The translations under genes were made by a program, and so were the position numbers. From positions 56,731,739 to 56,795,738 of the forward strand of contig CM068584.1 in NCBI GenBank assembly GCA_035048485.1: a stretch of DNA of 64,000 nucleotides, given 5' to 3'. Source of the stretch: Pteria penguin (Eukaryota > Mollusca > Bivalvia > Pterioida > Pteriidae). Positions 20,050 through 31,908 of this stretch are shown here, one piece after another. The notes under the pieces were generated by a model. That model searched no databases. It saw only the letters and a list, made by a program, of their open reading frames with translations, and was not told where the DNA came from. Each line of letters begins with the position of its first letter. Position 1 is the stretch's first letter.

Positions 20050-20800
20050 TTGTCTGTTGTAGGGATATCAACAATTTGCTCAAACCCTCGCTATGCCAGA
20101 GGTTTTGCAATGTGTTGTTTTTCTATTTGCGTTTAGGTTAAAATCTCCTAGTACCAAGGTTCCTTTCTTGCCTTTCCCTATTTCGTTTAGTAAGTTTTGA
20201 AAGCTGACAAGGAACACTTTCATTGTATAGACTGGAGGTCTATAAACCACAGCAAGTACATAATTTTTGTCATCATCTGCAATCACAATCGTTTCTATGT
20301 TTCTTCTCTCGGTTAGTATCTCACGAAACATTTGTCCTTTCCGGATATAAATGTCAACATCATCTCCACGAGAGTTCTTGAGTTTTGTGGTTAATTTGTC
20401 GTCACATGTGACGTGTATGACTGCATTCTTGTTCGGTGGTGGAAGTCACAATTTTGCAGATGTAGTGCATCTAGTGCTTCGTCGTTATGTTACCAGGTTT
20501 CAGTGAGGCAAATAATATAAGAAATGTGAAATCCTGTATCTGCCTTGAGTTCTGACATATCGTGTCTAATATAATACTCTGCACATTGAAAAAAAAAATA
20601 TTGTGACTTGCATGTCGTCTGTCCTCTATGCATTGTCGTTGTATAATTTTGGCATCTTTTCCATGGCTTCCGCTATATCTCCATCAGCGTATATTTTGGA
20701 CGATAGTGTGTCGGCGTTTTTGTGTTAATGTACAATCCGTCTTTATTGGTCACTCTACTCAATGAGACATATGCTTGGCCTATGTATTTAAAGATTTTTA
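20050..20800 (-). pseudogene. Helentron remnant: PIF1 helicase end followed by endonuclease
   Basis: Read on the minus strand, the first part (about 20800-20690) encodes GQAYVSLSRVTNKDGLYI, the last motif of PIF1-family helicases as found in Helitron RepHel proteins. After about 100 bp follow ICLTETW (near 20500), GDDVDIYIRKGQ, IVIADDDKNY, VYRPP and LVLGDFN, the EEP endonuclease signature. A helicase joined to an EEP nuclease is the hallmark of Helentrons. Several stops and frame changes are present. An independent LINE inserted beside a helicase would look similar, but the tight spacing and same strand favour one protein. Rep domain and most of the helicase are missing. Confidence 0.65.
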
Positions 20801-21437
20801 ATATATATGTTTCATAAAAAACCAGTCATTAAATGAATTCATCGCACCCCATAGTTAAAGGATAGAAAGACAGCGTCATACCATAATATGTACAATCTAT
20901 GGCAGGCATATAAATACGACTACAGACATGGGCTATAAGGCAGTATTCCCTATCATATCTTTTCCTATAAGACTGGTGCATGACACAATCTGTTGAGTTA
21001 GGTATCTACTAGTAAGCCATCTGTCTACCTCTGAGAAAGATTCCGTTTATTTCCATCCTACCTACATGCTTTTGATATCACAAAGACTCTTAGTACCAGA
21101 CACATGTATGGGATGGAATTCCCATGTCGGGAACAGGATTTCCAAATCTTCAATTGAAATGTTGAGGATGTCAACACAACGAAAATTAATGATGTGCCTC
21201 TGCAGGAAAAAATGAAAAGGAATTTTATGAACATATTATAGTACAGGTTTCCATAATAAATGAAATAAAAAATTTGTAATTTTCAAAACTGAAACATAAA
21301 TATTACCTATTGCAATATTGAAAAATGTATATAATAGGTTTTGTATGGAAATTGGATTTACAATGCTTTTTATATAAATAACATTATGATACGACTATCT
21401 GAAATTCCATGGAAACAGAAAGGAAAGTATTGTACTT

Positions 21438-21529
21438 AAATATCATTCATGTGGAAAATGCAATAGAAATTAATGATATTTAAAAATATCATTCATGTGG
21501 AAAATGCAATAGAAATTAATGATATTTAA
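21438..21529. repeat. 46-bp exact tandem duplication, each unit a hairpin
   Basis: Two adjacent units (21438-21483, 21484-21529) begin AAATATCATT and end AATGATATTT, perfect 10-bp arms around a loop of about 24 nt. Confidence 0.9.
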
Positions 21530-22108
21530 GAATACTGAAACGAGCACTTTATTATAAAACCACGAGATTGTTGCTCTTTAGAAGAGACAGTTAAAAAAAC
21601 CCGACAGTCTCATTTCATAGCACAGGGCTCTATATTAACGGTCATCTGAACATCAAAAACAACCTTATTTACCCCTGGACAACTTTCAATGGAAAGCAAT
21701 ACATCCAATTGACGACTCGTAATCTGTCCTTCGATATCTTTAACAACAGCTTTCAACTTCGAAAAAGAACCATTTTGCATCTTTGGTTAACCCCGTGTTT
21801 TATGCATCACTTGACGGCATGCACATGTACAATTTTTTCACATTGTATGGTTACCAAGGATGGCTATTGCGCTTGATCTTAAATCAGGTAATAGATTTTC
21901 AGGATAACAGTATAATGCTACAACGTTTGCTGTATCCACTTTGCCACTAAATTCCACTACTGACTCCACCACCTAATACAAGGAAATATTTAGGTAAATA
22001 TATTATTTCCTTAACAAAAGACCCAGTTGCAACAATAACTAATTTACACAGGCGCATTAATAAGGTGAGTAAACCAACAATGTGCCCATAACTATTTTGG
22101 GACAGGCT

Positions 22109-22230
22109 TGATGAAGTCTTTGAGCGCTTTGCTTGGCCGACAATCTACTTTACATTCACAAACTGTGCCATTATGTATAAGAGGTTGGTTACCTCCTGCA
22201 TCCCTGTTGCGATATAAATGAATGATTGTT
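22109..22230 (-). pseudogene. Short coding-like tail, unrecognised
   Basis: Minus-strand frame reading GGNQPLIHNGTVCECKVDC, then RPSKALKDFIKPVPK and a TAG stop. The start of this string resembles a plus-strand frame near 14885 (RGNQPLKHSGTIW). Repetition in two places suggests a mobile-element protein end. I do not recognise the family. Confidence 0.35.
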
Positions 22231-24084
22231 AAAGGCGACGTACATGATCAATCAACCAACCAAACCTATAACTATTGTCTAAGGACCATGATTTTGGAAC
22301 GGAACAAAATATACAACTGAAACATTTTTTAATATTATTTCTAAATCAGTCTTCTACATCACTGATGCATTTATTTAATGTTCTATCGTTGACATTGAAG
22401 TATATCAGAAACAGAAGCATGTCTATACATATATATAAAGTAATGAACAAAGTACTAATTTTTAATGTTGATATGGCAAATTACATTTAGAATTTTTTTT
22501 TGTTAACATATATATTGTGTGAACTTATATTCCTTAACATCCTGTTAAGCATGCTGTTACTTTGCATCATAAACTTCCTCCATATGGCATGTGACCTCCA
22601 TTGTAAAAGCAATTGTTCGATTCTGTTCTAAGGATTGCATCAATTTCATATTATATTGCCCCAGCATGGGTCATTCTGTTGATAGACAAAGCTATAAAAA
22701 GCTTAATGTTGCATTAAAGTCTGAAATGAAATTCACTACATCATTCTGTAACACTATTCCTATCCCCCACTTCCACCAATTAGTGTACAATGGAAAGGTT
22801 ACTTGACCAGAAAAGTATGAATTACATGTACATAATAATGGAACCAAATGGGCCATGATTACAGTCATAATACAATAAATACAACATACAGATCAAAACA
22901 CTAATGACATTGCACTTACTTAAACCATTTTCCCCATAGCCAATCAATGACTCCGTTATGCAATCACCGTTTAAACACCATCTTGTAGGTCATGTTTACA
23001 CTGAAAAGAAACATACAAGCGCTGCAGGTGTTAATTGCATTCATAGAAATTTGTAGCCTAGGCACTAATTGGCTGAAAATGAGTGTTCACAAGAACATGA
23101 CCACAATCGAGGTATCGCCAGATCTTTATTTGCAAGCTTATTAAATTTATAGTTTTAATTAAATTTCGGAGTATGTTAATGTTGTCAAATACTATGTTTA
23201 TAGATCAATTAATCTGTTGGCACAGATGGACTTGAACAGTATTTATGAAACAAATATGACAATCAAACAAGTATATCAACACGTTACATCATTGTCAAGA
23301 TAGGAATATATACATGGAAAAATAACAATTATTTTATCTATTCAAATATACAAACCTCTATCATAGTACTTTGGGAGGAATTTAGAGATCTCTTATCCTA
23401 GTAGTCAAATGACTATCAGGGCTAAGATAATGTAGGAAGCTCCAACATCCACAGACAACTCTGCTTTGTCCACCATAGTTTAATGTCTATTGATGAGTTT
23501 TCATCCACTACCTTTACCTGCTTTCTCTGGGTGTTATTACTTTTCAGTATATCTGAAACCCAATATAGTTTAGTATAATTAATTTCAGATAAAAGACATG
23601 GATATAGGCTTCATTGTTGCTTCAACATAGGATAATATTAAGTACATTAGTTCATTAGTGTAATCAATGACAGACACATTATCCATTTCATGACATGTAC
23701 ATCTCGGTAATTCTACATTGATGTTTCTTCGACACGACACTACTGATAATCACATCATAATATTGAAGTATAATATATGCTTATTATATCTGTACGACTT
23801 ATAATAACTAGATAAGTTTAATTGCATCACTGTTAATTTATATATGTAATGAACGGATGCAACAAGAGTAATATTAATGTAATTGCTTTTGGCACATGCA
23901 TATCTAAATCTTATAGATAATATTTCCAAAAGAATCTATCTAAATTACTGTACCAGTTCTACAACACCCTTTACAGATATCCTCTCCCCAATGGTTTTGC
24001 CACTAATATTCCCTAAAGACCCTAGGACTTCTGGTCCTGTGAACTGTTTTATGAGATCTTGGCTGATCAGGAAATTACGGTGAA

Positions 24085-24140
24085 TATTGTAGTCGTCGCC
24101 ATACGGGTGAAATATTCCTGGCGCGACGTAAACCAATAAT
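24085..24140 (+). other. LINE/SINE-type tail fragment
   Basis: GTCGCCATA, GGGTGAAATATTCCTGG and CGCGACGTAAACCAATAA follow the same block order as the LINE and SINE tails. It is a third version of the tail, with GCGCGACGT in place of GTGTGAC. Confidence 0.6.
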
Positions 24141-24304
24141 ATATCTATACCTATCCAAAAAACACTACAAAGTAAATATTATGCTACACACCAAATAGCA
24201 AAGTTCCAAGACTGGTCATATTCTGAAGATTTTTGTTAAATAAATTTTGCATTATATAGATTATAAATCATTAATTATTTAAGTACAACTGATCTAAACT
24301 ATTA

Positions 24305-24307
24305 TAT

Positions 24308-24368
<61 letters not shown>
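24305..24368. repeat. (TA)n microsatellite
   Basis: More than 30 uninterrupted TA dinucleotides flanked by ATATTATAT. Confidence 0.95.
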
Positions 24369-24374
<6 letters not shown>

Positions 24375-24429
24375 TTTTACAATTATACACTTGGAAATGT
24401 TTCTTCTATTGCACCAATTTCTCTTGGCG

Positions 24430-24518
24430 CACCGGTGTTCTGTCTTTTCGGATTAGACCGTAAAAACCGAGGTCCCGTGTCACGGTAGGCGTGCTTCGGG
24501 TGAGTCTGTTGCAAAGTA
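24430..24518 (+). mobile_element. SINE fragment
   Basis: CACCGGTGTTCTGTCTTTTCGGAT, GTAAAAACCGAGG and GGGTGAGTCTGTTGCAAAG match the SINE body in order, with a gap in the middle. Head and tail are absent. Confidence 0.7.
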
Positions 24519-24584
24519 TTTTTTTAAATGGCTTATGTTTAACATATTGATTTTCTACAATTATTTTCCAGCAAAATATCTATA

Positions 24585-25842
24585 TAATTATTATACACTT
24601 CTCGCTCATCGTATTCTGCCATAAAGTTCCTTGGTTCCCAGTTTTCATTCCATCCTTTCAAGACACTTAAGGCCTCTTTTATTACATATTTTGTTTCTGA
24701 AGATGTAATAAAAGAGGCACAGATGGAATGACCAACATTGGTTTAAACACAGACGAAGAATAATGGTAATGAATATCTGGATGTCTTGTAAGTGGCATCC
24801 ATGATACAGATGTCATTACCATATTTTTCGAGCAATCTCTTCTGCCATTTAGTTTGAAGACAAAAAGTATTTTTTGTCATCACTGTAAGGCACAGCAACA
24901 TGTGTTTGAGAAACATGAATGTCCCCAGCAGCAACGAAGTCAAAATAAGGCATATTTGTAAATGTAGGTCAAAGGTCATAGAGAATACTAGGTCAAAACT
25001 TTTCAAAGGTTTATCATAAGGAATACAAATGTGAAATCCTTCCCTGTAACGGCGGCTGGAAATTTATCGCTAATGCATATTTTTTGTAAAGTAGGTAAAA
25101 TGTCAAGGTCACTGGGTCAAAAGTTATGATCCCAAAAGAAAGGACTCATCACAAGTAATCTATATGTGAAGTTTCAAAGCCACAGTCACAGACAGACAGA
25201 TTGACATACATTCCAGAAACTGGATGCCTCCGAATTTCGTTCCTAAGCATCAAAATCGATATCACAGAGAAATAAATTTCAAAAACATTCAAAATAATAA
25301 TGATAGTGTTGTATAGTTAATGTAGTAACACTGTTCTAAGAAAGAAATCATCATTTGGGTTTTCTTTCTCTCATTGGAAAACGACACTTTGGGTTTTCTT
25401 GATCATCACTGGAAGATCTGCAATACATCACAAAATGACAGCGTAAATCACAAATGAACATGTTTAAAAAGGCATACAGAAATCAGTATTAGCTGTATGA
25501 CAGCATTCATCAGATAGAACGTCAACAATAATGACAAAAAAAAGTTTTATTGATGTATTGTGTGAGCATATAAATGTTGGGATAAAACTAATTTGCAACT
25601 GCACTAAAGTGCAGATTTTACCTCAAGTTCACAGCTGCCAGAGCGATATGATTTCGAATGTCCTTTCTTAGCAGATTAAATCTTCCGTTGAAAAGACTTA
25701 TTGTAGTATTCAAATGGAGATTTTTTTTTACAAAGGACTGAACTTTCCTTTGCATCTCCTCTACGTTTTCCACACCATCTGCATAAATACCTTTAATTTT
25801 CCCTGCAACCAAAGGGTCTACTTGTTGACTCACTCCTGCTGC
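24585..25842 (-). pseudogene. MULE transposase pseudogene with CARF-like upstream exon
   Basis: Upstream exon 25842-25622 has an acceptor TTTTTAG and donor GAG|GTAAAA. It contains VDPLVAGKIKGIYADGVENV, then VQSFVKK, NRRF-like NGRFNLL and KDIRNHI, the pattern of calcium-responsive-transcription-factor (CARF)-like proteins fused to MULE domains. The next exon begins at 24882 after CTTACAG with FCLQTKWQKRLLEKYGND, then MDATYKTSRYSLPLFFVCV (first catalytic Asp block of MULE). A TAA stop at 24743-24745 stands where the family has a codon before TNVGHS, and the frame then runs on in sense to KGWNENWEPRNFMAEYDERE at about 24590. A bivalve-type repeat (24950-25205) sits in the intron. The rest of the catalytic domain is not found. 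Confidence 0.65.
24950..25205. repeat. GGTCAAAGGTCA-type mollusc repeat
   Basis: Two loose units about 125 bp apart containing AGGTCAAAACTT and GGGTCAAAAGTTATGA, ATACAAATGTGAAATCC and CTATATGTGAAGTTTCAAA, ending in ACAGACAGACAGA. A similar segment lies near 50385-50510. I recall this pattern as common in bivalve DNA. Confidence 0.5.
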
Positions 25843-26620
25843 CTAAAAAAAAAGAAATAGTCATAGGATGTGCATTACATATACTTGCGATAAAAAAACG
25901 ATGCTATTAGTAGAAGCTGAAATAAGGATATATATTCCATAAAGACAGACATGATATACGTATTTAGTGTGTTTTGAGGCTGTACACGTACACAAGTGTA
26001 AGCATGGCATTACAATAACAACATTATTTATCTTTACAGAAAATAAACCTATGATAAATTCTAGCTTCCTGCTTGATTCTATGAGTCCAATTTACTTCGA
26101 CTCCAAGATGTAAATCAAAGTGTAAACATTTCACATCTCAATATGAACAATAAGTATTAGTGTATTTGAGTTTAGGTATCTTCTTACACTTACAAGTTAT
26201 ATAATCTAAAACTCCCTCATATTTTAAAGTTATACAGATTCTATCAAAACTAACTTCCTCTGTTGAATGTTACATATGCTCAGACAAATCTGGAATGTTT
26301 GCATAAAATTTCAATTCCTTAACGACCGAATTCCGATTGGCAAATTCAGCTTTCAGTTTCCTTGAAATCTGTTTTGTTTTCCCACAACATTTATTACACG
26401 ACACCAACATTAAAATATTTAACAAAAAATCCAAGAGGGCACCTCTTCATTAAAGACATTTAAAGAACATGAAAAAACCCCACATATGTTACGACACATA
26501 ATTCTTAATAAATAAGATAATGTCTAACAATTATTTTGCATGTATCGTTTTTATAATTCATATTATATAAGCAGAATTATCAGTATCATTAACTCAAATA
26601 ACAGGTGATGATTACAGAAT
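25843..26620. other. No recognisable gene
   Basis: AT-rich spacer without visible motif. Confidence 0.5.
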
Positions 26621-26629
26621 AATGGTTAC

Positions 26630-27405
26630 CTTTCTAAAGGGTGTCGATGTCCTATACCAGGTGTCCTATTAAGGGCGATGGATACAAGTTAGAGGGAATA
26701 TGTCCCTAGGGCGTTGATACCCTATAACAGGTGGTGAATACAAGTTAGAGGGAATCTGTCCCTAATGTGTCGATGTCCTATACCAGGTGATGAATACAGG
26801 TTAGGCAGAGACTGTCTGTCCCTAGGGTGTTGATGTTTTATAACAGGTGATGAATACAAGTGGTGAATACAGGTTAGGTGGAGACCGTCCCTAGGGCGCT
26901 AATGTCCTATTACAAGTGAATACAGGTTAGGTGAAGACTGTCCCTAGGACGTTGATGTCCTATAACAAGTGATGAAAACAACTAAGGTGTGGACCGTCCT
27001 TGGGGCGTTGATGTCCCCTTACAGGTGATGAATACAGGTTAGGTGTAGGTTGTCCCTAAGGTGTTGATTTCCCATAAGAGGTGATGAATACAGGTTATGT
27101 GAAGACCGTCCCTAGGGCGTTGATGTCCTATTACAGGTGATGAATACAGGTTAAACGGAGACTGTCCTTAGGGCGTTGATGTCCTAGAACGGGTGATCAA
27201 TACAGGTTAGGTGGAGACTGTCCTATGACAGGTGATGAATTTAGGTCAGATGGAAACTGTCCCCTTTGGTGTTGATGTTCTATAACAGGTGGTAAATATA
27301 GGTTGGATGGAGACTGTCCTTGGGGCGTTGATGTCTTATGACGGGTGATGAATACAGGTCAGGAAGAGACTGTCCCTAGGGTGCTGATGTCCTACAACAA
27401 AAGAT
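26630..27405. repeat. 56-bp minisatellite, about 13 degenerate units
   Basis: Units share GTTGATGTCCTAT, AACAGGTGATGAATACAGGTT, and GAGACTGTCCCTAGGGC. Typical length is 56 bp, with several shortened units. It lies directly beside the exon at 27406-27767. Confidence 0.9.
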
Positions 27406-27767
27406 GAAAAAGGCACCAGTCCATTTTTCTAATGACATGCTTTGTTTTCTTTTTGGGCTTTGATTTAAAGTTATAGGGTCCGTGACATTCTGTTTGTCAG
27501 GATTGTCCTCAGCCAAGGCGACTGATGTTGTTACACTTTGACCTGCACTCTGCTGGTCCCTGCTCTCCCTGGAGGTGTATGGCTCATTGGTTTCTGCTCG
27601 AGTTTGTCTAATAAATTCGCAGGCCAACTTTCCATAGTCGAATCCTGAGGTTCTTGGCACATCATCATGAATTATCTCAACGGATGGCACTACCCTTCTT
27701 CTTTTTCGTGCTGGCTGTTTTGCTGATCCGCTGGTGGGTCCTTTTCTTGGCATGTTGTTTTTGGACG
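27406..27767 (-). CDS. Probable first coding exon, unknown protein
   Basis: A splice acceptor TTCTCTAG precedes 27767, and the ATG at 27753 opens MPRKGPTSGSAKQPARKRRR, a basic nuclear-localisation-like start. The remainder is hydrophilic (VPSVEIIHDDVPRTSGFDY, then LACEFIRQTRAE). The frame remains open to 27376 but the end runs into the minisatellite, so the true exon end is uncertain. Such short basic first exons are common in mobile-element integrase genes of invertebrates, but no domain is present to decide. Confidence 0.4.
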
Positions 27768-27941
27768 CTAGAGAAAAAAAAAAGTCAAAAACATTACCAT
27801 TTTTATTTCTTGTATAGATATAAATATTCACCTTGTAACCAGTATCATCTTCTTGAACTACACATGATCATCAAACTTCACATTAATCCTTGTATCCAGC
27901 CCCCTGAGATGTCCGACATTAAACCAATTCATGAATGATGA

Positions 27942-27955
27942 TAATTGTAATATTA
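27942..27955. repeat. Target-site duplication, LINE copy 2 (3' side)
   Basis: TAATTGTAATATTA, 14 bp, repeated exactly at 33901-33914. Confidence 0.95.
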
Positions 27956-28215
27956 GATAGATAAGTGCTTAAAGTCACACCGGGAATATTTCACCCTTAT
28001 GGTGACATATACTAATATTATTAATACAATGTTCAAAAATATAAAACGTAAAGCTAAAACAAAATAGGAGAGACTAGCTCTCTTTGTATATGTTATAGAC
28101 AGTTAAACTACATTTCTTAAAAACCCATTCATTTACACAAATTAAAATACATACAATTGTACGAAATACATGCATTCCAGATACACAGGTTCATATATAA
28201 GTTATCATCAAACAG

Positions 28216-31200
28216 TCAAATGTTACTGTATAGGTTTATTTCTTTCAAGAACTCTAATACTTTAAAGATGCTTATTCGATCAAACAAATCATTAATATTT
28301 TGACAAGTATAATACTTTTCACGAATATGCATAGTATCTACACATTCTAACAGAATGTGTTTTATACTTAATAGACATCCGCACGGGACACATTCTGGAG
28401 GGGGTTCTTCCTTTAAAAGGAATGAATGAGTGATCCAGGAGTGTCCCATGCGGAGTCTACAACTCACAATTTCATCTTTACGGTTTGTATAATGATTATA
28501 ATATTTACTATTAAAAAGAGGCTTGCAATCATGAAGTTTATTGTTAACTTCACGATCCCAAGCCTCTTGACACAAATTATTGACATAGTTTAAGATACAT
28601 AATTTAAAATCCGAGTAAGGTACCTTACCTATAACATTTGGTTTATTCAACCCTGTCTTGGCTGCCCTGTCAGCCTTTTCATTGCCGACAAGACCAACAT
28701 GCGAAGGCAGCCAGCAAAACACAATATCGAAATCTGTAGATAAAAGACGGTTCACTGTTTCAATAATATTTAAAATATATGGGTTATTTGTTCTTACATT
28801 ATGAATGGCTTGTAAACAAGACAACGAATCGGAAAAAAATAATTGATTTAAAATTTTGATTTTTCTCAATATGAGAAAGAGCTAATAATATAGCTCTTGC
28901 TTCTGCTGTAAAAACCGAAGAATGATTAGGTAATCGAATAGAACAATTAAACTCGTTTTCACATATTGCAGCAGCCGCTACTTTTTCATCATCTTTTGAA
29001 CCATCTGTGAAATATTGTTTGTAATTAGAATATAAAGACTTCATTTCTGAAAATAACTGTTGAAATTCTGCAGAACTAGTTTCTTGTTTTTTATTTTCAG
29101 ATAAATGAAATAAAATTTTAGGTTTTTCCATCAACCATGGAGGTGATGAAGCTATTTTGAAATCGGCAATGTCGTCAAGTGTAATACCTGCTTCTAGAAT
29201 ATGTGGTTTTACACGTAAACCAATACTTTTAATTATATTAGGCTTTTTATCATATAAATGTTCATGCTGTGGTCGAAAGACACAATCAAAAGCTGGGTTT
29301 AATTCATTAGAATGCAATTTAGTAATATACTGTAACGTTAATTTAATTCTACGAATATTCAAAGATGGTTCAGCTGCTTCTGCATATAAACTTTGTACAG
29401 GTGAGGTCCTGAAAGCACCAAGACTCAAACGCAAGCCTTGGTGATGTATGGTGTCCAGCTGTAAATAGGACTTTTTGGCCGAACCATAAACAATACAACC
29501 ATAGTCCAGCTTCGATCGAACCAGCGATCTGTAAAGCTGGAGCAAGGTTGTACTTTCAGCACCCCACTCCGTACTAGACAAAACTTTTAATATATCCAAT
29601 GCTTTTAAACATTTTACTTTTAACGATTTAATATGTGGTATAAAAGACAGTCTTTTGTCGAATATAACACCAAGAAATCTAACTTCATTGACAACATTTA
29701 TTTTATTACCGTCCATAAAAAGTCCAGGGTCATTATGCATTCGTCTTTTTTGGCAGAAATGCACACAAGAAGTCTTATTTTTCGAAAATTTAAAACCGTT
29801 TTCAATCGACCACTGAAATATATTATTTAAACGCAATTGAAGTTTCCGTTCTATCATATTCATATTTTTCCCACGACAACATATCAAGAAGTCGTCAACT
29901 TACAGAGAACCATCGATATCATTTTTCAATACTTGTGCTAAGCTATTGATTTTTATACTAAAAAGTGTAACAGATAATATACTCCCTTGAGGGACGCCCA
30001 TCTCCTGCTCAAATGAATCAGAAACATGGGAGCCCAGTCGAATATCAAAACGTCTGTCTTTCAAAAAATTTGAAATAAAAATAGGCAAACTGCCTCTTAA
30101 CCCCATATCATGTAAATCCTTTAAAATACCATATTTCCAGGTTGTATCGTATGCTTTTTGAGATCGAAAAAGATAGAAACTACATGCTGTTTATTTATGA
30201 AAGCATCACGAATATATGTTTCAAGACGCACAAGATGATCAGTCGTACTTCTCTGCTTCCTAAAACCACACTGAATATCAGTGAGAAGGTTGTTGTGTTC
30301 CAGGAACCAGACAAGACGCTCATTAATCATACGTTCTAAAGTCTTGCATATACAACTCGTTAAAGATATCGGACGATAATTAATAGGATCAGTTTGATCC
30401 TTTCCGGGTTTAGGAATGGGAATAACAATAGATTCTCTCCACGATTGTGGAAATTCACCATTCAACCATACGTAATTAAATATATTTAGTAGAATGTGTA
30501 AAGATTCCAAAGGAAGATGTTTTAATATTTGATAATGCACTTCATCTGGACCAGTAGCTGTATTATTAGAGTTCTGAAGTGATGACTGTAATTCGTCAAT
30601 AGAAAAAGGCTCGTTATAATCCTCTAAATTATTTGATTCAAATTTCAAATTTATTTTTTTCGGATTTTTGTTTAATACGACGAAACTGAGGAAGACAGTT
30701 ATCAGGAGAAGAATTTTTCGAAAAGGTCTTGCCTAAACAATTGGCAATATCGTGATTAGATGTTAAAACATCAGAATTTTGTACAAGATGTTGAACAGTA
30801 TTTGAAGAACCTTTGCCTTTAATTTTATTTATCATCTTCCGTACTTTATTAGTAGGCGTGCGAGTATTGACTTTGGAAACATAATTTCTCCATGATAGAC
30901 GTTTGCTATGATTAATTGTGCGCCTGGCAGCAGCTCTACGCTGACGAAGTGTATTTAAATTACCAGGAATAGGATGCTTTTTGTATATTTTTTTCAGCCT
31001 TTTTGCGATCTTTGATGACACTTTTACAAACATCGTCAAACCAAGGATTATATTTCTTTTTATGAAAAGTAGAGGTTTTTGGGATATTCTTTTCAGAAAT
31101 CTGAACAAGTGTATTTGTAAACGAAAGAATAGGATCAGTGTTACTCAAATGATTTACGTTATTAAGATTTGTAAGACAGTCAGATTGGAATTGACTCCAG

Positions 31201-31908
31201 TCAGCTTTATTTAATTTCCAATGTGGAATACATGAATTACTAGATGCAACGTTACTTTTTAATAGAAGTGGGAAGTGATCACTTCCACACAAATCGTCAT
31301 AAACTGACCACACAAAATCAGTAAAAAGCGATGGATCAGTTATAGTAAGTTCAATAGAAGTATAAGTACCATGTCCTGGATGTAAATAGGTACTAGACCC
31401 ATCATTAAAGACACATAAACCATTTTGTTCTATAAAATCTTCAATTATATTACCTTTGGCGTCAGTAGTATCACTGCCCCACAAGATATTATGAGCATTA
31501 AAATAATCACCCAATATAATAAAGGGTTTTGGTAATTGTTTAACTAAGTTGTCCAATTCTCTACGATCTATATTCAAAGTCGGAGGAAAATATATTGAAC
31601 AAAACGTAATTGTTTTTAGTAATGTTACACGAACAGCTACAGCTTGTAAGGATGTGTTTAAAGCAACACTGCTATGCAAAATAGAATTTCTAACGAAAAT
31701 TGATGAGCCACCGGCAGCTCTATCATTATTACTATAAACATTATATTGCGAAAAAAGATTTTAATTGAAAAGAATCCGTGTCTTTAAGATGGGTCTCTTG
31801 TAAACATAATATTGCTGGAGAAAAATTTTGATCAAGAAGTTTTAATTCATTAAAATTAACTTTTAAACCTCTACAATTCCACTGTATAATTGAATCATGA
31901 CGATTCAT
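28216..31908 (-). pseudogene. LINE ORF2, copy 2 (broken)
   Basis: Same domain order as the open copy at 2657-6346: EEP endonuclease, RT, RNase H. Visible lesions, from the 5' end: an extra A near 31752, a 3-bp insertion near 31503 (adds one residue in the GDFNAH box), an extra T near 30992 after DRKKAEK, an extra A near 30655, a lost base near 30160 in the FDLEKAY box, a TAA at 29900-29902 replacing the Tyr of YVDD, a 3-bp loss near 29457, and an extra A near 28838 in the RNase H domain. The start ATG still overlaps the ORF1 stop as ATGA (31905-31908). Confidence 0.93.

Larger units (their letters stand above)
20801..24084. other. Long gene-poor stretch
   Basis: 3.3 kb of AT-rich DNA with no convincing gene. 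Contents worth noting: a 46-bp tandem duplication at 21438-21529, and a minus-strand frame at about 22109-22230 ending KALKDFIKPVPK that echoes part of the Harbinger-like element near 14885. Other open frames (22275-22490, 22591-22806) lack motifs. Confidence 0.6.

Noticed and set aside
24305..24368. (TA)n as a replication origin or terminator
   Set aside because: Simple microsatellite; no other signal.
26630..27405. CRISPR-like repeat array
   Set aside because: Direct 56-bp units without distinct spacers, in eukaryotic DNA with no cas genes: a minisatellite.
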